NCBI GenBank assembly: GCA_029260215.1
Contig: JAJDDQ010000033.1
Coordinates: 1-45,517 of the forward strand
DNA from: Phycisphaerae bacterium
GTDB taxonomy: Bacteria; Planctomycetota; Phycisphaerae; UBA1845
Length of the DNA: 45,517 nucleotides
Direction: 5' to 3'
Shown piece after piece: positions 35,210 to 43,493 of this stretch. The notes beneath the pieces were generated by a model. It had not been told where the DNA came from and did no database searches. It was given only the letters and a program-made list of their open reading frames with translations. Numbering within the stretch: position 1 is the first letter of the stretch; the number at the start of each line of letters is the position of its first letter. Both the position numbers and the translations under genes were made by a program.

Positions 35210-36949
35210 ATGGCCAAACGAAAAAGACTCGGCGAGTTGCTCGTCGAATGGAAAAAGTGCGACGCCAGCGCCGTCAAAGAGGCGCTCCAGTACGCCCGGG
35301 ACCACGGCAAGCGCATCGGCGAAGCCCTCATCGAGCTGGAGATGGCCGACGAGGACGACGTCACCCGCGCGCTGGCCTCCCAGTTTAACATGGAGTACGT
35401 CGAGCTTACCAGTGATCTCGTCGACGAAGACTCCCTGAAGATGATCCCCGAGGACGTCATCCGCACGCACAACGTCGTGCCGCTCGGTCGCGTTGACGGG
35501 CGGTTGAAGGTGGTCGTTACCGATCCGCTCGATCTCGAAACGATGGACGTGCTGCGCTTCCGCCTCAACACAGACTTGATCCCCGTGTTGGCCCCGCCGA
35601 ACAAGGTCAAGGACTTCATCGAAAAGTTCGTCAACCCCATGACGGACGAGATGTCCAAGACGATGGCCAGCATCGACCACGACGCGCCCGAAATGGAGCT
35701 CGATTCTGACAAGACGGGTGCCCTAGATGCCGACGATGCCGACGCACCCATCATCCGCCTGATCAACCTGCTCATCACCGAAGCTGTCCGCTCACGGGCC
35801 AGCGATATCCACATCGAGCCGATGAACAACCGCGTCCGCGTGCGCTACCGCATCGACGGCGTGTGTATCATTCGCGACGACGTACCCAAGAACATGCAAA
35901 GCGCCGTCACCACACGATTCAAAATCATGTCCGGCATGGACATCGCCGAAAAACGCCTGCCGCAGGATGGCCGCATCAAAATGAAAATCGGCGGCGGGCA
36001 AATCGACTTCCGCGTCAGCGCCTGCCCCAGCTATCACGGCGAGTCGATCGTTCTGCGTATTCTTCGGCCTGACGCGGTCAACATCGGCATCAGCGCCCTT
36101 GGCTTTGAGGATGACGACTACGCTCGCTTCCAGAGAACCATCAAACGCCCGAACGGCATATTTCTGGTAACCGGCCCGACCGGCTCGGGAAAAACCACGA
36201 CGCTCTACGCTGCCCTTCAGGAGTTGAATCGCCCGGACCGCAAGATCATCACGGCTGAGGATCCGGTCGAATACAACTTCTCGGGCATGAACCAGTGTCA
36301 GGTTCGCGAAGAGATCGGGCTGACCTTCCCGATGATTTTGCGCTCGATGCTGCGCCAGGCTCCGAACATCATCCTCGTCGGTGAAATTCGAGACCGCGAA
36401 GTCGGCGACGTCGCCATCCAAGCCGCCCTGACAGGCCATCTCGTGTTCAGCACGTTGCACACCAACGACGCGCCGTCGGCCATCACCCGCCTCATCGACA
36501 TGGGCATCAAGCCGTTCCTCGTCGCCAGCGCAGTGCAGGCCATCATGGCCCAGCGCCTTGTCCGATCCATCTGCAAGGAATGCAAAGTGCCGGACCCGAA
36601 CCCGGACAAGAAATCGCTCCGTATCCTGGGCTTCACCGACGAGCAGCTTGTAGGCAAAACGCTTTACAAAGGTGCAGGGTGCTCTCGATGCGGCGGCAGC
36701 GGATACCGAGGCCGACAAGGTATTTTCGAATTCCTCCTGCTCAACAACGACATTCGGGAATTAGCCTTCAACCGCGCGCCAACCATCGAACTGCGACGGG
36801 CAGCACGCGCGACAGGCATGAGAAACCTGGCTGAAGACGGGAAACTCAAGGTTCTCAGCGGCATCAGCACAGCCGACGAAATCGTCCGCGTCGCTCAGGC
36901 AGAACTCGGCGCTGACCTTGGCGATGAAGAAGAAGGGGATGACGACTGA
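35210..36949 (+). CDS. PilB/GspE-type secretion or pilus assembly ATPase
   Basis: 579 aa. An N-terminal GspE-N/MshEN domain (about 1-150: LGELLVEWKKCD, IGEALIELEMADEDDVTRAL) precedes the ATPase. Then: ARASDIHIEP-type site (here SRASDIHIEPMNNRVRVRYR), Walker A GPTGSGKTTTLY, Asp box TAEDPVEYNF, Walker B ILVGEIRD, His box GHLVFSTLHTNDA and a four-Cys zinc site CKECKVP...CSRCGGSGYRGR. The C-terminus is acidic (GDEEEGDDD). It powers type IV pilus extension or type II secretion. No other pil/gsp gene is in the window, so the system cannot be specified. The ATG has only a weak upstream SD. Confidence 0.9.
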   Translation: MAKRKRLGELLVEWKKCDASAVKEALQYARDHGKRIGEALIELEMADEDDVTRALASQFNMEYVELTSDLVDEDSLKMIPEDVIRTHNVVPLGRVDGRLKVVVTDPLDLETMDVLRFRLNTDLIPVLAPPNKVKDFIEKFVNPMTDEMSKTMASIDHDAPEMELDSDKTGALDADDADAPIIRLINLLITEAVRSRASDIHIEPMNNRVRVRYRIDGVCIIRDDVPKNMQSAVTTRFKIMSGMDIAEKRLPQDGRIKMKIGGGQIDFRVSACPSYHGESIVLRILRPDAVNIGISALGFEDDDYARFQRTIKRPNGIFLVTGPTGSGKTTTLYAALQELNRPDRKIITAEDPVEYNFSGMNQCQVREEIGLTFPMILRSMLRQAPNIILVGEIRDREVGDVAIQAALTGHLVFSTLHTNDAPSAITRLIDMGIKPFLVASAVQAIMAQRLVRSICKECKVPDPNPDKKSLRILGFTDEQLVGKTLYKGAGCSRCGGSGYRGRQGIFEFLLLNNDIRELAFNRAPTIELRRAARATGMRNLAEDGKLKVLSGISTADEIVRVAQAELGADLGDEEEGDDD

Positions 36950-36977
36950 TCGTCCAAGCCCGGTTCGCCTTCGGACA

Positions 36978-38201
36978 TCACGCGTCGTCCAGCACGTCGA
37001 TCGCGGCGAAACGTTTTCCTTCCAGAAACTCAAGCGACGCTCCACCGCCGGTCGAAACATGCGTGATGCGTTCGCTCAAATGTGCGGCCTCGACGGCTGC
37101 GGCTGAATCACCCCCGCCGACCACGGTGACGGCCCCGCGATCAGTCGCGTCCGCCACCGCATTGGCAATCGCAACGGTGCCCCTGTCAAAAGGCTGAGTC
37201 TCAAAAACGCCCATAGGCCCGTTCCAAACGATGGTTTGCGCGTCCGCCAGCGCGTCGCAGTAGGCCTTGATCGTCTTCGGACCGATATCCAACCCCATCA
37301 AACCATCCGGAATCGTCTCCGTGCACAACTGCGTCGCCACACCCGCACGAATCTCGGCGGCTGCCACGGAATCGACCGGCAGCATCAACCGACCACCGCC
37401 CTTGGCCTGTAACGCCCGTGCGGTCTCGTACCGGTCCGGCTCGACGAGACTTTTGCCCACGTCGATGCCCCGCGCCGCCGCAAAAGTGTAGGCCATCGCT
37501 CCGCCGATGAGCAGCCTGTCGCACTTGTCCAGCAGGCGATCGATGGCACCGACTTTGTCGGAAACCTTGGCCCCACCGAGGATTACAACAAAAGGCTTCT
37601 TCGGATTGGCGACCGCCTCACCCAGAAATCGCAACTCTTTGGCTACGAGGTAGCCGATGACCCGAGGCTTGCCCTCCATATGCTGCGGAACGGTGAGCAT
37701 GCTCGCGTTGTCGCGGTGGCAGGTGCCGAAAGCATCGTTCACGTACACGTCCACACCATTTGCCAGCCGCCGGGCGAAGTCGTCCTTTTGAGCACGCAGA
37801 GCGGGGTCGTTGGCTGCGTCTTTGTCCTTGATCGTCTCAGCCGCGTGAAAACGCAGATTCTCCAGCAAACAGCATCGGCCATCGGACAGATCGCCGACCG
37901 TCTTCGCGAAATCGCCCGTCACAAGGGGCACATCCTGCCCGAGCAACTCGCCCAGCCGAGCTGCCACAGGTGCCAGGCTGAACTTCCGGTCCGCAGCCGC
38001 GTCGCCGGTCGGTCGGCCCAGATGGCTCATGAGAATCAGCCTGCCGCCGTCAGCCAGCAGCTTTTCAACAGTAGGCACAGCCGATCGGACGCGACGGTCG
38101 TCGGTGATACCGCCGTCGGCGTTCAGCGGCACGTTCAGATCGAGGCGGACCAGCACGCGTTGGCCTTTGACATTGACGGCGTCGATGGTTCGTTTGGTCA
38201 T
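36978..38201 (-). CDS. pgk: Phosphoglycerate kinase
   Basis: 407 aa, usual length. N-domain: KGQRVLVRLDLNVPLN, LMSHLGRPTGD, LLENLRFH and VYVNDAFGTCHRDNASM. C-domain: PFVVILGGAKVSDKVGAIDR, IGGAMAYTF, IVWNGPMGVFE, and the nucleotide-binding GGGDSAAAVE and HVSTGGGASLEFLEGK. It transfers phosphate between 1,3-bisphosphoglycerate and ADP. ATG 38201 has AAGGA 11 nt upstream; a frame of 12 more codons to 38237 has no similarity. Convergent with the pilB-like gene. GAPDH, its usual partner, is not nearby. Confidence 0.95.
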   Translation of the reverse strand: MTKRTIDAVNVKGQRVLVRLDLNVPLNADGGITDDRRVRSAVPTVEKLLADGGRLILMSHLGRPTGDAAADRKFSLAPVAARLGELLGQDVPLVTGDFAKTVGDLSDGRCCLLENLRFHAAETIKDKDAANDPALRAQKDDFARRLANGVDVYVNDAFGTCHRDNASMLTVPQHMEGKPRVIGYLVAKELRFLGEAVANPKKPFVVILGGAKVSDKVGAIDRLLDKCDRLLIGGAMAYTFAAARGIDVGKSLVEPDRYETARALQAKGGGRLMLPVDSVAAAEIRAGVATQLCTETIPDGLMGLDIGPKTIKAYCDALADAQTIVWNGPMGVFETQPFDRGTVAIANAVADATDRGAVTVVGGGDSAAAVEAAHLSERITHVSTGGGASLEFLEGKRFAAIDVLDDA

Positions 38202-38383
38202 GGTGCGAGTATTCCTTGAAGCAACGGTTTCAAACAATGCGGCGCAGGACAGCCACGTGTCGCGGAATGAGCCTGCCTTGAGTCCGAGTTCCGATTATGA
38301 ATCGCCGGCGAGCACGGTCAATGCTGTTTTGAGCGACGATGGCCTGTTTTTCCCGCACTTAAATAGTTTTTTCGGGTTTTCCT

Positions 38384-38412
38384 TTGACAGAACTCCAAAC
38401 GTATTGGACATA
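38384..38412 (+). promoter_or_regulatory. Possible promoter of a short transcript upstream of cls
   Basis: TTGACA (38384-38389), 17 nt, then GACATA (38407-38412): perfect -35, weak -10. A start near 38419 would give about 105 nt ending at the terminator at 38484-38526. Confidence 0.35.
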
Positions 38413-38483
38413 CATAGTGTGCGTTGTGCATTGCATAACGCCGCACGAAAAAGCCTAATTCCTCCTTCCTCCTCCTTAGGGTT

Positions 38484-38526
38484 TTCGCCGGAGCAGTACG
38501 AGTGCTGCTCCGGCGAATGCCTTTTT
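38484..38526 (+). terminator. Rho-independent terminator or attenuator upstream of cls
   Basis: A 13-bp GC-rich perfect stem (38484-38496 with 38505-38517: CGCCGGAGCAG/CTGCTCCGGCG), an 8-nt loop and then TGCCTTTTT. It points in the plus direction, 120 nt before the cls ATG, where no protein gene ends. The rest of the gap 38202-38644 holds no convincing gene. Confidence 0.75.
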
Positions 38527-38644
38527 ACCGGTTCGCCGACCCATCGCTGGACGCCGCCGTACGCACCAGTTATCACGCCATGAGTCCTCGCGCGTTCGAA
38601 GCGCGACCATCGAGGGTCGAAAATTGGACATTCGCAGCACAATC

Positions 38645-40090
38645 ATGCCCGAAGATTCTCTAACGTGGCTGGGAGCAGCGTGGCTTATCGCCTGGTTGGC
38701 ACCGGCGCTCATCGCTTCATCCCACGCAATTTTGCACAAGCGTTCCCCGGAGTCTGCCACGCTCTGGGTTGTAGTTTGCATGAGCCTGCCGCTGGTGGGC
38801 GCTTGGCTGTACCTAGCGTTCGGAATCAATCGGATCGAGCGGCGCGCGATGCAGCGCGTCGCCGGTAAGGAAACGCCCGACATCAAACCCGTCGTGCCCG
38901 AATCCTCACGCGATCACACCAGAACGCTCGAACACATCGGGCACCTTCAGCCGCTGCGCAGGATCGCCGACAAAGTCACACGCATGCCGCTGCTGGCGGG
39001 GAATCGTCTCAAGCCGCTGCACCACGGCGAAGTGGCCTACCCTGCCATGCTGGACGCAATCGCCCACGCCAAGAAGTCCGTAACGCTGACCAGCTACATT
39101 TTCGACTGGGACGCTGTAGGCCGGAGTTTCACCGAAGCACTGCGCGAAGCCGCCAGTCGAGGCGTGCGCGTACACGTGCTGGTCGACGGCATCGGAGCCG
39201 TCCACTCCTTCTCCCGCATGGGCCGACATCTCATGAGCGCCGGTGCGGAGGTGTCAGCCTTTTTTCCTCTGCGATTTCCACTGGGTCGCGTGCGCGTCAA
39301 CCTGCGCAACCACCGCAAGATTCTCGTGGTCGACGGGCGCGTCGGGTTCACTGGCGGCATGAACATTTCCCAGCGATACCTGATTACGCGCAAAAGGCGA
39401 CACGAAAGCGAAGACCTCCATTTCCAACTCGAAGGCCCCATCGTCGGCGAACTTCAGCAATCATTCGCCGAGGACTGGTACCTCGCGACCGACCACATTC
39501 TGACCGGAGACGATTACTTTCCAATGCTGGAGCATGTCGGAGAAGCCGTCTGCCGAGGCATCGACAGCGGGCCGGATCAGGATTTCGAGAGCATCCACTG
39601 GGTCATGCAGGGCGCGCTGGCCACCGCCCAGCATACCGTACGCATCGTAACGCCCTATTTCGTGCCGACTTCGGACCTGCTTTCGAGCATGTCGCTGGCC
39701 GCTATGCGGGGAGTCGATGTGAAAATCGTGCTGCCGTCGTTCGTGGACCTGCCTTACATGCGCTGGGCAGCGGATGCCTATCTCTCACAGGTGCTCGAAC
39801 GCGGCGCGAAGGTCTATCATCGCCGACCGCCGTTCGTGCATACCAAGCTGATGATCGTTGACGACCGCTGGATTCTGCTGGGGTCCGCCAACATGGATCG
39901 CCGCAGCTTTCGCCTCAATTTCGAATTCAACGTCGAAGCCTACGACCCCAAGCTGGCCAGCTTGCTGGCTGACTGGTTCGACAAGCTCATCCCGCAAAGC
40001 AAGCAAGTCACGCGGGCGTTTGTTGAATCGCGCTCGCGACTGCTCCGCCTTCGCGACGGCGTAGCCAAGCTGTTTTCACCCTACTTGTAG
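38645..40090 (+). CDS. cls: Cardiolipin synthase (phospholipase D family)
   Basis: 481 aa. Two N-terminal membrane helices (AAWLIAWLAPALIASSHAIL and LWVVVCMSLPLVGAWLYLAF) precede two HKD domains: NHRKILVVDGRVGFTGGMN and HTKLMIVDDRWILLGSANMD. TSYIFDWDAVGRSFTEAL and GVRVHVLVDGIGA are typical of bacterial ClsA. The enzyme condenses two phosphatidylglycerols at the inner membrane. ATG 38645 is preferred to TTG 38624; no SD is obvious for either. Its leader carries a hairpin with T-run. Confidence 0.92.
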   Translation: MPEDSLTWLGAAWLIAWLAPALIASSHAILHKRSPESATLWVVVCMSLPLVGAWLYLAFGINRIERRAMQRVAGKETPDIKPVVPESSRDHTRTLEHIGHLQPLRRIADKVTRMPLLAGNRLKPLHHGEVAYPAMLDAIAHAKKSVTLTSYIFDWDAVGRSFTEALREAASRGVRVHVLVDGIGAVHSFSRMGRHLMSAGAEVSAFFPLRFPLGRVRVNLRNHRKILVVDGRVGFTGGMNISQRYLITRKRRHESEDLHFQLEGPIVGELQQSFAEDWYLATDHILTGDDYFPMLEHVGEAVCRGIDSGPDQDFESIHWVMQGALATAQHTVRIVTPYFVPTSDLLSSMSLAAMRGVDVKIVLPSFVDLPYMRWAADAYLSQVLERGAKVYHRRPPFVHTKLMIVDDRWILLGSANMDRRSFRLNFEFNVEAYDPKLASLLADWFDKLIPQSKQVTRAFVESRSRLLRLRDGVAKLFSPYL

Positions 40091-40180
40091 CATAGCGCAT
40101 CTGAGCCTTTGCGCTCCGTACACACTACGAACCATTTTCAGCTAGGTGAGAATCGACCGAACGATCCTGGACAAAAAAGA

Positions 40181-40208
40181 GGCGGCGGGTGAATCATCAC
40201 CCGCCGCC
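40181..40208 (-). terminator. Rho-independent terminator of the diheme peroxidase-like gene
   Basis: GGCGGCGGGTGA and TCACCCGCCGCC form a 12-bp perfect stem with an ATCA loop. On the minus strand it is followed by TCTTTTTTGTCC. It lies 50 nt past the stop at 40258. On the plus strand no T-run follows, so it mainly serves the minus-strand gene. Confidence 0.8.
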
Positions 40209-40257
40209 ATCGTGGATTAGCCGTTTTGACTAAGGCTCAATTCGCCCTACCGCCGAC

Positions 40258-43020
40258 CTACGGCTGGAACTCAACGTCCGGCAACGGGGTCAGTGGACAT
40301 AGCGTGCCAATGCCGCAGCTCGATCCTAGACCCTGCGAATTGCCGCCCGCCGCACTGCATTGACACGGAGTCAGGTTGCGACATGTGCCGTTCGGCAGAC
40401 AACATGCCTGCGACAACTGGATCGGACACAACTGTCCGGCACACGTCGTGCCGTCGCCACGATAGTTTCCGCACTCAGCCAAGCAATCCGCCTTGGTCCC
40501 GTTGTCCTTGCACGTTCCGTTCGGCAGACAGCATGCACCGGTCGGCTGTGGACAAAGGGCTGGCAACGACTGGCAACTGAAGCCGTTTTGTGGTGTTCCG
40601 CCCTGCTGCAGGCAGACACAATTCTGGAGACTGGCACACGTGCCATCGGGCAAACAGCAAGGCCGCGGTGCCGGCAACAGGCAGAACGGGCTGCAAGCAG
40701 ACCCCGGACCTTGGAAGAAACCGCACTGAGCAGCACAATCCGGCTGGAACATGATGGTGCAACTGCCATTCGGCAGGCAGCACGCACCGGGCACTGGACA
40801 GGCTGCTGTTTCGCAGGATGAGCCGATGTCCCCAGGAACTCCGCCCAACTGTTCGCACGCGCATTTTGTGACGTCAGTGCATGTTCCGTCCGGCAGACAG
40901 CACGAACGCGGGAGATCAATGCAGCACATGTCCAGCGAAGAACAGTCGATTCCCGATCCCTCAAAGTTACCGCACTGATCCGCGCAGTCTTCTTCCTGCA
41001 TCACTTGGCAGGTTCCGTCGGGCAGGCAACACGCACCCGGCTGCGGACAATCCGCCGTCAGGCAATACGATCCAGGGCCTCGGAACATTCCACCGGCCAA
41101 GTCGCACTCACACGCACCGTTGGTTTGGATGCAGTTTCCATCAGGCAGACAGCAAGCGCCTGGAATCGCGATCGGGCAGAGTTGGCCCGTGCAATTGGTT
41201 CCCGTTCCGCTGAACGATCCGCATTGCGCGTCGCAATCTCCCTGCGTGGTTTGGATGCACGTTCCGTCCGGCAGACAACACGCCCCGTCACAAGCAGGTA
41301 CTTCGACAATCGCCGTCAGAAAAGCTGTGACCTGATCGATTTCCGTCGATGTCATCGAAATTGGGAATCCACCCACCGAGTTGGCGAAGGCGGATGTGGT
41401 ATAGAATTCGACCGAAGAGCGAAGATCGCCCCGTTCGCCAGCGTGGAAGAAATTCTCCCGCACACGGGCGATATCCACCAGCGGACGAATGTCGAACTGC
41501 ATCTCACCCAGCGGCGGATTGCAATTCGGATCGTTTCCGCATTCAACATCTTCGTTCGGAAGCGGCAACGTTGGATCGCCAGGCCCGCCCTGACAACCGT
41601 CATTATTGTTGGCTGGGTCATTCACAACTCCAGTCGCGAGAGAGAACGTGGCACCAAGGAACGGCCCCGCGTGACAACCCTGGCAACCCTTGCTGGCGAA
41701 TAATGCTCGACCGGTATCAATGTCGCTTTGGGTCGGCGTGGCGTTGCACGCGACAAACGCGGCGATCAAGCGATCCAGGTTTTGGGTGAGATTGCCGCCA
41801 AGGTCGCCCTGGCCGTCGTTGACCTTGGTCTTGATGGAGTTCTGGAATTCCTCCATGAACGTCAATTCCTCGACCGTCGCCGTTCGCTGGCTCAACGGGC
41901 CGTTGTTCGGATCGAAGTTACGGGGCAGGAATTTCGGGAAATGCTGTTTCACCGCACCCGCGCAGAAATCACGAAGGTTGCTCGCCCCGCCAAACGCCGG
42001 ACTCCAGCCATAAGGCGCCGTCGCCGCGATATTCATCAAGTGAGGCGATGTGCGGAACACCGGGTTGGCGGAAAATCCGTGGACGTTCTCCAAAATCAGT
42101 GACCGTCCCCCGCGCATGAGGCAAGGATTCTCCAACTGAGAAAGATTCGGATCGAATTCCGCAACGAACAACAGATCCGTGGCGGGCAGGTTCGCAATGG
42201 TTGAGGGATTTAGACCAAACCCATCGGAATCGCGGTGACAGGTAAAGCACGACCGGCCATTGCCCAGAAACGGCTCGTCCCTGAAAATCTTCTCACCTTG
42301 ATCAAAGGTCGAAGCCACATTGATCGTCACCGTGCCGCCGTTGCCGTTGCGCGGTGCCGGTGCGGACAGTTGAAAATCGGCGTTCGACTGGCAAAAATCA
42401 CCAAGACACCCGAAGTTTTGGAATCGCTGCAACGACTGAGCGTTCGTGATCGGCAGCGCAGCCGCAGGCGTCCCCTCAAATCCCTGAGGGCCAACGTAGG
42501 GAATCAAGCCGTTGTTCACGTCGGGATTCGCGTTGTCCCCATACGAGACACACATGTCGATTACGAACGGGCCGGAGTGATCTTTGAAACAAACTTTGCC
42601 CGCACGATTGATGACGTTCGACGGAATGATGAAATCGGGGACAAGCCCGGTCGCCGCGACAAACTCGTTCGTCGCCATCAACGCGGAAAACAAGTTCGGA
42701 GTGTTGGGATCCTGCGTCCCCGGAATCTGGGGGGGATCGTTCGGAAAGAGAAACTCGCCAACATTTGCACCTGTGGCATCGAAAAACACCAGCTTGGCTC
42801 TTGAAACACCCCCGACAGGGCCCCAAGTGTTTTGACCGGCCACGTGTTTGATTTCGACAAACTGAACCAACGAGTCACCGTTGGCACCCGCCATCACCTC
42901 GTCGAACTGGACGATGTGGTTTGTCGCCCAGGCAGCGGGAGACGCTGCCAATACAACCGCGCACGCCGAAACAAACAATCGGCGCGCACCGCTTCCACAC
43001 GTAGGTTTCCTACATTTCAT
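40258..43020 (-). CDS. Secreted diheme peroxidase-like protein with eight cysteine repeats
   Basis: 920 aa. ATG 43020 has AAGGAG 8 nt upstream. The signal peptide ends AAWA-TN. Domains: an N-terminal lamin-tail-like region (about 33-220), then two c-heme motifs CFTCH (258) and CQGCH (446) in a MauG/cytochrome c peroxidase-type frame. Signatures of that frame are FRTSPHLMNIAATAPYGW, LRDFCAGAVKQHF and ENFFHAGERGDLRSSVEFY. After residue 577 come eight repeats of about 40 aa starting (A/S/P)CCLP[DN]G[TSN]C. Odd repeats have DC..(Q/E)CG...G.G..C and even ones have C.C...GG, so the unit is a two-repeat block copied four times. It is probably a secreted oxidoreductase; the repeats may bind envelope or matrix. 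No IPTL-type tail is present. Confidence 0.78.
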   Translation of the reverse strand: MKCRKPTCGSGARRLFVSACAVVLAASPAAWATNHIVQFDEVMAGANGDSLVQFVEIKHVAGQNTWGPVGGVSRAKLVFFDATGANVGEFLFPNDPPQIPGTQDPNTPNLFSALMATNEFVAATGLVPDFIIPSNVINRAGKVCFKDHSGPFVIDMCVSYGDNANPDVNNGLIPYVGPQGFEGTPAAALPITNAQSLQRFQNFGCLGDFCQSNADFQLSAPAPRNGNGGTVTINVASTFDQGEKIFRDEPFLGNGRSCFTCHRDSDGFGLNPSTIANLPATDLLFVAEFDPNLSQLENPCLMRGGRSLILENVHGFSANPVFRTSPHLMNIAATAPYGWSPAFGGASNLRDFCAGAVKQHFPKFLPRNFDPNNGPLSQRTATVEELTFMEEFQNSIKTKVNDGQGDLGGNLTQNLDRLIAAFVACNATPTQSDIDTGRALFASKGCQGCHAGPFLGATFSLATGVVNDPANNNDGCQGGPGDPTLPLPNEDVECGNDPNCNPPLGEMQFDIRPLVDIARVRENFFHAGERGDLRSSVEFYTTSAFANSVGGFPISMTSTEIDQVTAFLTAIVEVPACDGACCLPDGTCIQTTQGDCDAQCGSFSGTGTNCTGQLCPIAIPGACCLPDGNCIQTNGACECDLAGGMFRGPGSYCLTADCPQPGACCLPDGTCQVMQEEDCADQCGNFEGSGIDCSSLDMCCIDLPRSCCLPDGTCTDVTKCACEQLGGVPGDIGSSCETAACPVPGACCLPNGSCTIMFQPDCAAQCGFFQGPGSACSPFCLLPAPRPCCLPDGTCASLQNCVCLQQGGTPQNGFSCQSLPALCPQPTGACCLPNGTCKDNGTKADCLAECGNYRGDGTTCAGQLCPIQLSQACCLPNGTCRNLTPCQCSAAGGNSQGLGSSCGIGTLCPLTPLPDVEFQP

Positions 43021-43358
43021 GCGCTGAACTCCTTTTTCCCGAATTATCCAGAAATCCGTTACGACCCACACGCAAGCAGAAGTGAACACACACGCTTGCG
43101 AAACACGGCTGCACTTATAGCGTCACCGCTTTAATTGTCAAGGGTTATTACCGGGCGTCGACTGCCTGGAGGGGTATTCGCCCCTGTTGTCGATATTCCG
43201 CCTGTTGGGATTATGTGGATTGATTCTACCTATACTCTTGTCAGATATGATGTTGGAAATTGTCTGGGCGCCGTCTCAAGAGCTGGCTCGATCGCACGTC
43301 ACTCACCGGAAAATTCATCCTCCACACGAAATAATTTGACCGAACTGGAGAACGATTC
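43021..43358. other. Divergent intergenic region with one strong promoter
   Basis: The stretch separates the peroxidase-like gene and the small plus-strand ORF at 43359. It holds the promoter at 43114-43141 and, on the plus strand, a TATACT at about 43230 without a good -35. No other gene is seen. Confidence 0.4.
43114..43141 (-). promoter_or_regulatory. Strong sigma-70-type promoter of the peroxidase-like gene
   Basis: On the minus strand TTGACA (43136-43141), 16 nt, then TATAAG (43114-43119). The predicted start is near 43107, giving a leader of about 87 nt before the ATG at 43020. Confidence 0.65.
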
Positions 43359-43493
43359 ATGCAAAGCCTGCGTTTGGTTCAGGCGGGAAGTGTTCGAGTT
43401 GGGGGAACTAGCGAGCAGTGCGCACTCAAGGACGGCAGCGCCGGATTAGTCAAGAAACTGGTGCGGCCGAAGGCTGCCGAGGTGGCACCTTAG
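43359..43493 (+). CDS. Possible 44-aa basic protein
   Basis: The ATG at 43359 has CTGGAG 8 nt upstream and opens 44 codons (MQSLRLVQAGSVRVGG... ending KAAEVAP), stop TAG overlapping the stop of the converging coiled-coil gene by 3 nt. Composition is basic and soluble; no family is recognised. The SD favours translation but the short frame could be chance. Confidence 0.3.
   Translation: MQSLRLVQAGSVRVGGTSEQCALKDGSAGLVKKLVRPKAAEVAP

Noticed and set aside
38295-38642. 115-aa minus-strand frame in the pgk-cls gap, with an AGGAGGAGGAAGGAGG tract
   Set aside because: The purine tract is too far from any start codon to serve as SD, and the frame crosses the terminator hairpin with no family similarity.
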